The notes under the pieces were generated by a model. The model was not told where the DNA came from. It saw only the letters and a program-made list of their open reading frames with translations, and did not search any database. This document shows positions 11,532 to 25,200 of a stretch of DNA of 64,000 bases, piece after piece. The position numbers and the translations under genes were made by a program. Positions within the stretch are counted from its first letter, which is position 1, and every line of letters starts with the position of its first letter. Source of the stretch: Litoditis marina (lineage: Eukaryota > Nematoda > Chromadorea > Rhabditida > Rhabditidae); assembly GCA_964036275.1 (NCBI GenBank), contig OZ038433.1, forward strand, positions 34,877,336 through 34,941,335. The letters run 5' to 3'.

Positions 11532-14500
11532 TTATTCGGAATCGCTTTTTATGGGAGACAGCCCGAAGTCCACCATAGCACAACTAGGTGCGCCGTTCGA
11601 ATCATCCAGATCACATCTCAACTTTCCCCCTGTATCTCCAACATCCTAGAAAATGTCAACTAAACAAGTCAAACCAGCCGCTGGATTGTGCCAACGTTTT
11701 TGAAGTGTGTAAGACAAAATTGAACGGGCCGACCACCCTATGAAGAACTTCAAAAACAACTGTTCCCTGGGAGAATGAAAATCTCTGAGGTGAGAATTTC
11801 GAGTTTTCGAGTTGAGTAACACTTTCGAAATTTTGAACTCGATTAACAACCTTAGAGAGGATAAAATACCGAATAATTTCAGCGCCATCAGATTCAAGAG
11901 TCAAAACTCGACTCAATTTCAAATAAAATACGTTGAGATTTCGACCATTGATATTGAAACTTTTTTCAGACAGAACTTGAACGCAATTAACCTAACTAAT
12001 CAATATGATTGTTTTCCAGTGTTCCACAAGATTTACACATGCAGCTATGAAGATATGAACATTCTTGCATAAATTAAGACGAGGGTTCTGAAAATATGAA
12101 AACACCCACATCATCCAGAATGTCGTTTTCGTCAGGCGAATCCTCAGCAAACAGTCTTCTAGGAAGCGAGGTGTTCATCGAAGAAACGTTGAACTCGTCT
12201 TCCTGTGCATCATCACTCGATGGCTGATACACGCAGTTAGAACCTGCAAAGGACAGGAAAATTGATGGCGCAGCTAGGTGTTTCTGAAAGAGTGTTTAAA
12301 AAAGCAACCCTTTTGATCCAATTAAAGTAATTTTGCATTAAAAAGGGCAAATTTTCCCAATATTGGCTAAAATGGAGTTCGTTTTTCAAATCTATCTGAC
12401 TATTCCGACAACTTTAGTGAGTACGTCTCTGGTCGGAAATGGGTATGAACAAACATTCTTAACTCAACTATAACCACCCTGGCTGCAACACAATTCTTGA
12501 AAACACTCAGATATATTCTTTAAAAGTTGTTCCATTAACATCATATTAGGATGGAATCAACAAAACTTTCAGAAAGCTAAACAACATACCGAGAATGGCC
12601 TGGAAATCGAAATCGAATGACGGCGCAATGGTCAATTGGGTCTGCGATGCGGAATTCCGTTTGCTGACCACACGTCTCCGCGAGATAACGGGGCGACAAT
12701 TGGGCGAGGTATAGGTGCTGCGGGCTTTTGAAGCAGACGACTCACAATGCGTTGACGCAGAATGACACTCCGAGCTCATATGACTCTGTCTCTGAAGGAA
12801 TCGAGAATTTGGCGAACACTTATATTGCAAATCTCTGAGCACCAGTAAGACGTGAGTGTGACTTTTCCACGAGAAGAACCCTGCTTTGCGATTGAGAATT
12901 TTTTTCCCGGCTAGTCGGAAAAGTGAAGTATGCACATCTAACTAACGACGTCCGTTCTCTGTACACAAATTGACTTATCTAACGTGTGCCGCGAACCACA
13001 TAATTTTTGCAGTTTTTGGGTATGGGTAATTATAAATTAGGCGGCACTTTCACTTGTGAACGTTTGCTGTTTTTCGAGTTTCGACCCAATCATATGAAAC
13101 TCGTGCACCTTCAGGTTGTGGTTGAGTCACACTAACACCTTACTGGGTGTGACTGAAATACCTTCGCACAGCTATTTCCTGCAAAACACACCAGAACAAT
13201 TGAAAAATGATGAGCATAACTAAGCAACAACAACATGAACGTACCGGTCCATGACTAACTGGTGATGGCACGTATCCCCCATTCCTCTGCCAATATACAT
13301 CCAGACTGGCATGTATTCTTGCCTCAACTAGCGGGTCACTGTAAAACAACAACAACACATATATGAAAAAACTCAAAAACGGACTCATTTTTTTTCGAAA
13401 GGGACGTAACCAACTGTTATCTTTTGATTTGATAACTTCTGTCTTCTATTAATAAGGAAAATTACAACAGGTTTATTTTTTTCAAATATTCACACGTCAC
13501 TTCACCGGTGTATGAACACGTATTTCATGCTCAAAAAGACAATCATAGCAAACTATTCAGAAATAAATGAACCAATACCAATTACCGCAAACGTAGTTGA
13601 GCCAAACTGGAAACTCTGAAAATAGGAACGAAAAGTTATTAGGAAAGCTTAGCAAAAAAGCTTTGAGCTCGATTGTTCACACCCTAGTGCATACGCTGTT
13701 TTTGCTTCATTCAAAATAAATACAATCGCAGAGCATTGTATAAACTCACGGCGAATAATGACACAGTCGGGCCTCTTCTGCAGTTATCTCAACGGGCATT
13801 AGGACAGCTCTGGCCTCTATCGATAGAACGGCTGATTCTTCTTCCTGAAAGAGCAAACGCGGTGTGAGCGATGAGCAAATTTTGCGATTTGGTTGAAAAA
13901 TACACTAAAATTGAAAAAAAATCCATATGACCATAGATGCGATACCTCGGTTATCTGACCGGGGTAACCTTAACTTTTACTTCAATCTGGTTGGGGGGAC
14001 TTATAACTATTTCAACATTTCTGGGTTTTCTGGATAACTACCTAGGGGTGACCTTTAACTTTTCGCTTTTTCGTTGGAGGAGATGTCTAACTTTGCCAAT
14101 CGTCGAACCGACACTATCCCATCTATGCATATGACTCAGTGAATAATGAACAAAAAGTGCCGAAGATGAAAATTGAAAGCCCACTTCGGAGAAATATTGG
14201 AATTATTCAATTATTGAAGAGAAGTAGAGAAGAGGAATAGGGAGATAAACCAATAAAATCAAACCAACCTTGGGAGATGTAGTTGAGTCTGTATCAAAAA
14301 TACTAGGACTGAGTGTATTCAAATGAATACTATCAATGAATCGAGTCTCGAACGGATTTATACGGGTGTTGTTCCTGTAAGCTATTGTTAACTAGTCAAT
14401 ACTTATTTTCATACTAATAAAATCAAAGAACCGGAGCCATTTTAAGTAAATTACTGAAATGCATACTTATTTTCATACTAATAAAAGCAAAGAACCGTAC

Positions 14501-15522
14501 CCATTTAAAGTAAATTACCGAAATGCATGCACCGAGCACCGTTCATTATGTTTATCCTATAAAACTCTCTCTTACAGACCTTGTTTATATTTTCAACACC
14601 AACCGCAACACACACACACTCAACTCTCATTGCAAACGAAGATGTTCTACATACTACATACTCGATTTAAATTTTTTTTTAAAAAGCGAGTGGTAATCGG
14701 TACTTTTGAAATTTTAAATAGGATGTTTAAAACACTCAAACACACCCTTTCGGAGTAGAAGTTTCCGGAACATTATCATTCTCCTTCGAGCTTTCGTACT
14801 CACTTTCATTAACCCTAGACAGGTACCCAGATTCAGAGTCATTACTCTGGAAATAGCGATATATCCAGTAGAGACTAGCTCCCAAGAGAACAGAATCTGC
14901 TTTTTCTTGCTAAAGGACTACCACAATCACATGCAACTTTGGACCGGATACTTAGGAAATGAAGGTAGAAAATAAAAATATGTCTCATACAAATAGCGAC
15001 TCACCTGATAGTCTCGAATAGATGAACCATCCATAAAACATCCAGGAGAAGTTTTTGTGAGCGGACTTTCCCCTCTATTTTTGCACAATGCCATTCTCCT
15101 CGAGAAGACATTTCGTCTGGCATCATCATTTGTGCGCAGAATAGGTGAGAACTTCAGGTCTACTGAAATAAAGACATCGTATCTTCAAGCAGCCACAAGG
15201 ACAAGACCGTTAACTACCATAATCTATACTATAGAAACAAAGATAGGAAGAAAAGACCAAGCAAAATTATAAAACTGACTTTTTAAATGTCGATAACGGG
15301 TTCTTTGTCTCTCCTGGGATATTAAAAGCTACAGATGCTCCCGCTGATGGGAACATCAGTACTAATTTCCAAGAACTAACCTCTGGGTGGTGTCCGGGGT
15401 TGAAGAAATCCGGCATCACTGTCATCCAAATTCAGAGCGGTACTATTTAGTTGGTTTTTGAACCGACCGCCGCCATCGGCATCCAGCGTTGACGAAGAGC
15501 AGTTGCCGAAAGAGTTCTCCAT
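11532..15522 (-). CDS. spat-1: SPAT-1/Bora: cofactor for Polo-like kinase activation
   Basis: Ten exons: 15381-15522, 15005-15162, 14746-14846, 14269-14374, 13750-13844, 13586-13615, 13245-13338, 12590-12791, 12110-12243, 11532-11645. They sum to 1176 bases (391 aa) with every phase closing. Bora lets Aurora A phosphorylate the T-loop of Polo-like kinase 1 before mitosis; in C. elegans SPAT-1 times embryonic divisions. Bora landmarks in order: INPFE..SPSIF (about 139-160), SIEARAVLMPVEI (about 177-189), VEARIHASLDVYW..YVPSPVSHG (214-241), APSFDFDFQAILG (about 297-310) and MNTSLPRRLF (331-340). Twelve Ser/Thr-Pro sites fit control by Cdk1, which primes Bora for PLK binding. It is transcribed away from mel-46. 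Confidence 0.9.
13932..14127. mobile_element. hAT-like MITE, CATAGRTG family, copy 1
   Basis: This 196 bp element in spat-1 intron 4 has termini CATAGATGCGATA and (reverse-complemented) CATAGATGGGATA. A perfect 8 bp duplication CATATGAC flanks it (13924-13931 and 14128-14135). A related copy lies at 57873-58079. No ORF. Confidence 0.85.
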
Positions 15523-16250
15523 AAAAGTGAAAATGTCCTCAAGAACTTAGATCACAAATGACCCTAAGGGTCAGTGTGGGAGATGAAGAGATCTGAAAAC
15601 ATTAATCGAGAATAGGAAACACGTTCACAGATCCGTAAAGATGGAGGAATTGGTGGAGAAACCATATATTACTTACTTACTTAAACCATATATTACTTAC
15701 TTACCTAGTAAAATATAGAAAGAAATCAATTTAGCAATATACAGTGAACGATTATATCAAATTGGGGAAAAAATTTTGCGTGGTACCGACATACATAGCT
15801 AGCTAGCGAGCTCGAACACACAACGAGTGAGTGAGTGAAATGAAAAGAGAACCAGAACATGTGTACGTTTCTTATCTCGTAACCTACGTACGTACTCATA
15901 TGTTTAAACATTTGCATGCTGCTGCTGTCTAAATTCTGATCTGCGCCTTCTATCTATAATATAAAAAAATTGTGTGCAGATTTCGGTGCGCAGACAGTAT
16001 TTGGACTTCGCGCCCTTTTGACTGTTTAAAAGTACGGTACTCGTTGCGAGACCCATGCTATAGTTTAGTCCTTTTTCAAAATTGCCATTTTCATATTCTG
16101 ATCTGCACGTCTTCTGTTTTCGTCTTCATTTTGCACATTTTTATGATTCATCTATTTGTATTTTTTTTCAAATCCTATCGTGAAAGTATAGTTTCAATCA
16201 CAAAAGTCCAGACGCACAGATTTTAGGGGGGTTTTTCCGCACAAGCCACC
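15523..16250. promoter_or_regulatory. Shared divergent 5' region of spat-1 and mel-46
   Basis: The two start codons are 728 bp apart and point away from each other, so both promoters should lie here. No TATA element can be assigned. A direct repeat of about 24 bp (AAACCATATATTACTTACTT) occurs at about 15659-15705. A short CTAG-rich block occurs at about 15797-15811. The mel-46 ATG has a good initiation context (AAGCCACCATGG). Confidence 0.5.
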
Positions 16251-19200
16251 ATGGAATTCCAAGATGTTATTGAGCTCAGCGAAAAACCGAGAACGCAGGA
16301 CGTGAAAACGATTGGATCTTTCGAGGCTCTAATGATTTCGCCTCATATCATTGAGAACATGAACAAGTTTGGCTTTCGAACACCGTCTCCTGTCCAAGAA
16401 AAGGCGATTCCTGCTGGTTTGAGCGGGCTAGGTGCGTTCTGTCTCAGCGACCTATTAGTATTATATCTTGTCTAAATATCCAGAGAAAACAACAAAGGAA
16501 AGTTCGTTTGGCCGAAATCAGGCCTATAGTTTCGCCTATATTTGCTACAAAATTATAAATTTTCAAACCTATCTTCGCTCCAACGAACCCCCTCTCGAAC
16601 CCCAATCATGCTGTTCGTTCGTTCTCTGAAATGAAAAGGCATTGTTCAGATTTTTGCACTGCTAGTTCAATCATTACACTTTAGATTTGTTGGTCCAAGC
16701 CAAGTCTGGAACAGGAAAAACATTGGTCTTTTCTGTACTTTCGGTGGAGAATTTGAATACGCAGTGTAACTCACCGCAGAGGCTCATACTAGCCCCCACC
16801 AGAGAGATAGCCACACAAATCAAGGACACGATCAAACGAATTGCCCATCATAGAAGCAGAGTTGTGTGAGTCTTGAAACTATTATTAGGGTGAGACTCAT
16901 ACACCGCCAGCCTCTCATAGAGGGGGGAGTCGCGAACAAATCCTTGTAAAAAGTAGGGGTCGCGAGCTGTTAACAAACGAATTTTTGACAAAATCAGCTA
17001 TAATTCTACGGAATGTAGTTCTCAGCGATGCGCGGGGCGCACGACAGAATTCCGACTGTCGGCATATCCCGACATGTCGCGACGAAATTCAAAATTAGCA
17101 CTTTTGCGGCAATTTTAGGTGTAAACACATCCCGATCACTTTAATATAGTATTATACATATGAATAAACGTTCATAATACACGAATTTCAAGAAAAAAGA
17201 TAGATTCTCATCTTTTCAGGCCAAAAAGGCATTACAATAGAATCAAGTACATAATGGTTCTGAATAAACAAAATCACGTCAATTCATTATCAAAAAAAAA
17301 GTGAAATCTCTTTTTATTGTTCATTACACTTTTGGAATGCTGAAAATTTCACTCATATTTGAGAAGAAATGCCAAAAATTTGAAAAGATTTTTCCCGCCG
17401 TCGCGACATGTCGGGCATGATTGAGGCAGTCCGACAGTCGGGCCGTTTTTCAACTGTTTTGGCGATTTCGTCGAATTCTGTCGTGGACGGAGTTGGTGCT
17501 GAGTCGAATGTCGCCGTTTTGGGGGGTCGCGACACGAGAAAACATAGAGGGGTCGCGAGAATTTGGCGGGAATGGGAATCCCTTGGTGGTGTATGGTGAG
17601 ACTTGAACGAATAACCGTTACTCCGGGATTCGGAACTGGAATTTCGGTTGAAATCTAGTAGTCTCAATTGCAAAATTATATACGACGTGTGCCGTTTTTT
17701 TTTGTCGTGCGTGTCCATGTGAAGTGACGCTTTTTGGACTAAATAAATGGTATATGTTTAACTTTTCGATGTTTCAATTTTGCAGTGTCCTCGTTGGTGG
17801 TACTCCTCTGAGTTTGGATATTCAAGCTTTGAAAAGAGGGGCCCATATAATCGTTGGCACCACCGGGCGGGTCAGTCAGATGGTCCAACTCGGGCATCTC
17901 TCCCTGGATAGTGTGGACTTGTTCGTTCTAGACGAAGCGGATAAGTTAATGGATGACTGTTTCCAGAAAGATATCAAGTGAGTATTTGTGTTATGAACGA
18001 TCTCATTCTATATGATTTAGTTCAAATTTTGAGACCAAATGTGATGGGAGAATTCATAGACAATTACCTCAGAAAAAGTGGCCAAACGGTCAGAATCGGA
18101 ATCTAATAGCTGAATAACAAACGGGATACTTTTCTATCCAAATCGGGAAAATCTGTGCATCCAATAAAAAATTACGACTATTCTCTCATGTTGAAATTCG
18201 TATGAAAGAACTGGCTCTTTCACTTTCTACTGGAATAGTCGTGTCTCTTTGTCGGTATGACTGTGTGTGATATGATGAACATCTGTTTCTTAGCTATTTA
18301 TGAGTTTGCAGTTATTTGTTCTCTTGTCTTCCGCAAACGAGACAAGTTGCCGTCTTCTCCGCCACGTATCCACGCGATCTGGACAGTACGCTATCAAAGT
18401 TTATGAAAGATGTGACGCTTGTCCGGCTAAATGCAGGTATAACCCTCGTTCTTTGTTGATCCTATTGCTTTACTGCAGTCAATTAGTTTACAAACTTCGA
18501 ATGAATTTGTTTTCCGTGCTGGTGTTCTAAAAAAGCTGCACAGTATCAGTGAATACAGAACTCAGAGAGTTGGCGGGAGTTTGGCGTGGTAATTAACCCG
18601 AATTCGGGTTATCACGAATCTTTCCGACAAAAGACAGTACGCAGCTCGCAGTTCGTTCATCGTTCGAAAAATAGTTGATGTGTTATCATATATATTTCTC
18701 ATTTTCTCTGATACTTGCCATATAGGGTGTAGTTGATTTTGTTCTATATATACTTTTGCGTTTGTAATTTCCGCTGATATCAACTGTTCCATGGTGATTG
18801 CAGACGATGTTCAACTGATTGGAATAAAGCAGTATGTCTCCATCAATCGTGATGTTCCCGTCTTGAATTCGCTCATCCAATTGTTGAAAAGCGTCTCGTT
18901 TGACCAGGCTCTGGTGTTCTGCAATCATCACCAAGAGTTAGTTAATATCTCAATAGTGATTTGTATCTAAAACTGGACCTCTCCCCTTCCTAAACCCACT
19001 TTCGGCATTGCTCCCTTTATTTTATGTGTATTTTAGGGGTTCAGACTCTCAAATAATGATTCAAATAAACCTTGTCCAGTTTGCACTCAATTTGAAGCAT
19101 TTCAACATTTGAAGATTATCGGTAAATTCCAAAGTAAGAGGATGGAGGTCGTACTAGGTTAAAAGTCGGGAAATTTCGTGGTCACCCCTGCTGATCGCGG

Positions 19201-22200
19201 TTAATCTTAATCGCTCAAAATACATGCACACCTAGAAATTGATCTAGGAATTGTGTCTAATATATTCAGAACATGTATTACTGTTGTTCCAGTTGTGAGG
19301 AAACGTGTTCACGGCTTTGCGATGCTGGATTTGACACGGTGTTCATTTCCTCAAAAATCAAGCAGCTCGAAAGAGATATCATCATTGAAAAGCTAAAGCA
19401 GAAGAAAATCAAGATTCTCGTTTCAACGGACTTGGTAAATTCAGCGATTCAATCGTATTACGCCAGTGGCCGTATCCATTGTGTTATTGAAAATGACTTC
19501 GCATGGACATTTTTGTTCGCGCTTCCCAAATGTTGCGCGCTGACTGCTTTTCTATATTGGTGGATATCACCATAGCTGAAAACAATTTGTGTCCATGTCC
19601 TTGTTGATATTATGATATTGATTAGAACATCTTTATTACAAGATACGCATACCACGAAATTCGGCAGGGTCCAATAGTGTTCTTTCTGAACAATGAACTC
19701 AAGTTTCCTTCGTCACCACATCACAATTCACATTGTTGTCTATGAATCTCTCTACCATAAATTACATACTTGGTTGGACCGGTTGTAGCTACCGATGAAG
19801 TTCTGTAGTTGTTGTTGTATCGCTGAAGCAGTTTCAATAGAGCTATTCCTGTCGTTGTGTACGCAACTTTTAGACTGCCCGCGGGATCGATGCTGAAAAT
19901 ATCAATCTTGTGATCAATCTCGAAGCCGCTATTAACGTTGAGACGTACTTTCATCGTATCGGACGCGCAGCCCGGTTTGGTTAGTTAGCATCAATTAGTT
20001 TCATCTGTTTGCCGTTTCGACCAACTTTTCATATGAACAGATTCAAATTCTGTTTGATAACTAGCTTTCTTTAAAAGGATCACATACATGCAGCAGTACA
20101 TGTTTTGCTTCAGATTTTTGAGGTTTTATATAGACAATAGCCACATCAATGGTCCGTTTTGCTATTTCATCGGAAAGAAAGTGTGTTTTGTTGATCGAAA
20201 TTTAGTGTTTCTATGTGTAGCAATGTTGCCCCACATTTGATTTCAGTGTTCAGGTGGGTTTGGCGCGTCAGTGACACTGTTACGGGATACCAAGGCAGTA
20301 GGTTGCTTTTCCGCCCTGGTCGGCTCGGGGAATGTTAGGGTTCGCTCTCTACATTTATCAGAGTGCCCTTCGGATCTTACAACCAACAAAACTTTCTACG
20401 ACGGATGCACTCCCTTCCTTGTGAGTTTCACCAATTGACAACTGTAATACACACTACTCATCATTCGGTTCGAACCAGAGGAGGTTTTCAGATGGGAGCT
20501 CTATTCTTCGGGGTTCAATAACGTTCATGAAAGTTTTCTTAGCATATTACTGTTTTTTACTAGAGTTTGTGTTTTTAATGGGTCATTGGTCATAATCCGA
20601 TATCCGAATGCGATCGATCCGATGTTTCAGTTTCCAAAATCATTTTTATAGGCGAGGGTATCACATGGCGCGAAGAAATCAACTGTAGTAGCAAAAGCGA
20701 GTAGAGGAAATGCTCCTACTCGACGTGAATTGGCGACTCTCAATGGAGATTCCGATCTGAAGTAGGTGTAATCGAAATTTTATCTTCATGATATAACTGC
20801 AGGGCAGTGTTTTACCTTATACTGTTTTGTGGAAAATGCTTGTTGATTGTTTAAAGTTTAAAGAAAGTATATGAACTAAGTACGTCTTCATATTACACCG
20901 TTATCGGCTTTTGTGGCATCCAATCATTTTTATCACTGTAGTTTTTGCTAGTATACGAAAAACTCACTGACGGGATCATGGTTAATTTCGCCGACCTGTG
21001 GCAACCCTCTTGACCACCCTCTCTATTTGTCAGGTACGATCGAGCGGCAATTATGGAAATGCGACAGTATTCCTGCAGGCCGAGTGATGACTTGCAGCAA
21101 CGTATACTCAATGCTGGAGTGAGTTGGTTTATACAGTCCATGAAATTTGTTCTATATGTACGTTGTTTGTCATAACCCCAAGATTTCATTTATCATCGAA
21201 ACTGAAAAATTTCGAACCATGATCGGTATTCATATGAATTTCTCAAAGGTGACCTCATTTGTGCAGACTGTTCCTGACTAAGTCGTGAAGGAAAGTGCAA
21301 ATTTCATATAAATTCACCAATTATAGTTTGTTCATCAATTGTTTTTTTTAGTTGTCCTTGGAGTCTGATTTTTCTGATGATCTCAAAAGTATTGCTGCAG
21401 ACATGAAGCGATTGAAAAAAGTAGCCAAAACCGCAAAGCTGGACAGTGCATCGGAACACATTCCTGCTAAGCCCAAGAAATTCAAGTGAGTTTTCGACAA
21501 GTGGTTCAGTTTTCTAAACTTTTTTTTTCCGCTTTCCAAGCAGGGAGCAGCCAGACACGAAATTTTCTGTTTTGGTGATTGCCTTTTTAGGCAAAATTCA
21601 AAAGTAGCTCTGTGTTCTAACTGTTCGTAGTCGTCGACGTCGAGTTGTTTTTGTTGCTTTCTATGATTGTACACATCTAGCGAATCTTATTTTAACTGCT
21701 AACTGTTTTTAGATTTGTGCCATCTCGAGACAAGGCCAAGAAGAAGTTCTATATGCGCGGTGAAATGATTTCCATTCGTGATTCATTCTCGGCTGAAACT
21801 TGGGAAACGTTTGCCGCGTCGAGGTTTGCTCATTGTTCACCTTCCTTGACTTTTCATTTCGAGTTGGTTTCAAACACTATTCCAAAAAAATATACTTATT
21901 CCTAATTTATTCTTCCGTGTATCTTTGCTAACCTCCTATCTATACATATTCAGAATATCATAATTCAATGTGTTATTTCAGATACGATTTGTCCACGGAT
22001 CCTTTTGTACCAGCGAAGCAGAGCTCATCTGAGAGAAATCAAGTATCCGCAGCAGGAAACAAGGAAAATGTTCAATCAAATCGGTAGGATAAGTCATTAT
22101 GTTTGGAGTATTCATTACTAGCTCAAAGGTCAGAATATGGAAAACAACCGACGCTATATTATTAATTACTAGGTCAGGATATGGGAAACAACCGACGCTG

Positions 22201-25200
22201 TATTTATGTGTCAGGAGATTTAAAGGACTTCAAAGCTTGACGTATTCACTAGTTGCCTCTCACAGTTGTAGCTAGATTGAAGCAATTCCATTAATACATA
22301 GGCAATGTAGCATTCTCACTTTCAGAAGTAAATCTTTCGAAGCAACGGTCGTCAAGCCGGCCATTGAAAAAGCACAGCTCCTCGCAAATGCCGACATAAA
22401 GAAGTACACTAGGAAGTCGTTGTTGGCAATACAGATGAAAGCGTCAAATAAGGTGTGTAAGTTGTTGTAACCCTCGTACTCACGAAGTCACAACGATTAG
22501 GTATTTTAGGCGATACGTTAGCCTTTTGAATATAACACAACAAAACACTAACTAGACTAGGTTTATTATGAATATAAAAAAGACAATACAATAAAGCCTT
22601 GATACCTGACTGGGAGAGACAGAATATAATACTAGCCTAGTGGCCAGACTGCTCACTAGCTAGACAGAGCTTACAATACTAACCATGCTCGCTGCTTTGT
22701 ACACGTAAGCAGACGAGGAAACGTAACACGTTAACAGGGTAGCAGACTTATGCTAATGAGCGTAGACATGAGATGCAATGAGATGATACGTGATAATGGT
22801 TCACATATCCAACACCTCCCCTTTTTAACATCAAACATTGGGGATAAGAATAAGAACGAAACATGAACTAAAGTCACGAAGAGAGACATCGAAGACTAAG
22901 CACTAAGCTTAGTAGAGCGGCACTGATCTTCAATCTTTGGCACGGACTAATTCTTCTTCATCGACACGACATGGGAACGAGTTCATTTCTTCTTCTTCTT
23001 TCCTCCACGACAAAATGTAAGCTTTCCGCATCTTGTTCACCATCTCTGGGGACAGCTCACTTGCTGACAACCGGCAGTTCTGAAGTTCCTTCAGAAGTTG
23101 TCCAGCTAATCTTCCTTCTGTGATTTTGGTCTCAGGGTCAACATACTCAGTTACCCAACCAGCCTCAACACATCCAACTCTGAACTTCTCAGATGTAAAC
23201 TGTGAACTCAAACTAGTTACAACAGTTTCCGGGTTTTGTCCAATACTTTTGAACAGTTCCTTCAACGTTCTGATTGTTGACTTCGATCTGATGTCTGTCA
23301 TCCTTGCAACCACAGGCCACTTCTCTTCCATATCTTCTGCAACAAGATAGGAAGTGCCATTCATTGGTCCAATCACATTGACAGTAACCTTCCGCCACAC
23401 ACTTTTCGGTTTCGTCAAATCAATATCTGTGTGTCTCTCCTTTCTAGGACCTGACAACTCCTTGACTGATTGACATACCCTCCTTGGTGCTGACGTACAG
23501 TATCCTCCCGTTTCCGCTGACCATGCTGTGCTTACGCCGGAAACTTTCTGCTGTGGAATCACTGGATTTATGGAACTTCCTCGAGCCTTATTCTCTACAG
23601 AAAACTCTTCTCTTCGGAACGTCTCCATAATACCATTTCCTCCATTGATGGTCTGTCCGCTATCCTTCGTTGGTGATTCCAAATTTTCTGCTGTGCCGAG
23701 ATCTTCGATCTCGCACATGTCCGCCATCTTACTTAAATGATGCGACATTTTCTCGTCTTGTGCTATCCATTCCAAGCCACACAGACTTTCAGCTTTTGAC
23801 ACATATGCATATCCTGTTCCATTGGTCGAATTGATCTTGAAGTGACATTTGAGTCTGCCCAAAACGACCATACTGTCTCCTTTGGCATCTATGACTCTCA
23901 TTCTTGATCTTTCCAAGTCTGGACTTCCAATACGTTTCCAATCACTCACACTCATCATAGTGATGTCGGAACCCGTATCTAATTGCATTTCCAACTTGTA
24001 TCCGTTGACTTGAACAGGCAAATAACGTCGAACCACGTTAACCAGTTTTCTTGGACTATGAGATTCAACTATCACCGAGTTATTCACACGAGTTCTCACA
24101 TCCCTCACGCCAGTTCTGTACTTCTTCGAACGTTCACAGAACTCTGGTTTGTGTCCTGAGCCTTGGCATTTGCCACAGTTCCACTTCTTGGATTGGCACT
24201 TGCGCGAGATATGACCACCTTTTCCGCAGTTCCAACATAACAGTTCGGAATGTCTCGTTGTGTCATTGCTATCTCCGCTGTCGTTCCGTGTTCTGACCAT
24301 ATTCACATCTTGTGCGCCTGTTTCAACCATCTTTGCCTCTCGCTTGATGTTGAGCCACAAATCACACTCTTTGTACAGATCATGTAACGTGACAGTCTTC
24401 TGATCAGAGTGTTTACGGTCCAGAAACATGAGAAGTCGTTGTCTGAGTTCCGCATCTCTGTTAGATTTCAATCCATAAATCCATAACAGTGCCTTCAGAC
24501 CATCTTTGTCCAATTCCTGGAGCTTCGCCTTCTCACACTGCTCATTCACGCGGCCAGTGTACTCCATGTAATCTTCCGTGTCCTTCTTCTCTATTTTGAG
24601 ACAATGATATCGTGTCGAAAACACTGAGGTTCTCACATCGAACATTTCCCTCAAAATCTTGATGGTTTCGTCGAAAGTTACATCTGCGGTTGATTTTGGT
24701 AAGATCTGCTTCGTATAGCGATCAAACACATCAGTCGAAAGTTTTCCGACCAATAGTCTCACTTTAGACTTGTCATCCAACCTTTCTCCATCCACAGTTA
24801 ACACTTCTCCATAACGCTCGTACCATCTTGAGAAAGTTTGATCACACTCCGGATCAAAATTGAAGACTGCTAATCTCCCACTGAGATCAGCCATCAACCT
24901 AGTTGTTCCTGAGACAACTGGTAGTGAAGCTACACTGCCTGGTTCTGTCCTCCTCTCCAGCAGTATGTCTTCCAACAACTGCATCCGTTTCTCCTGTTGC
25001 TTGAATTGTTCCTCCTGTCTTTCCTCTTGACGTTTGAGCTGTTCTTGTTGCCCTTGCAACAACTTCAACAACAGTTCCTGCATATTGTTCTCGTCCTTGT
25101 CGTCTTCCTTTGTCTTTGGCATAGTGCTGTTGAATTGATCCTATTCGATCCAATCAACACGGTACACTATCCACAACAACTCTGTTTGCGGCCACCAAAT

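Noticed and set aside
12546..12935. 129-codon single ORF as a separate gene
   Set aside because: Its central part is spat-1 exon 8; the rest is intron with clear splice sites.
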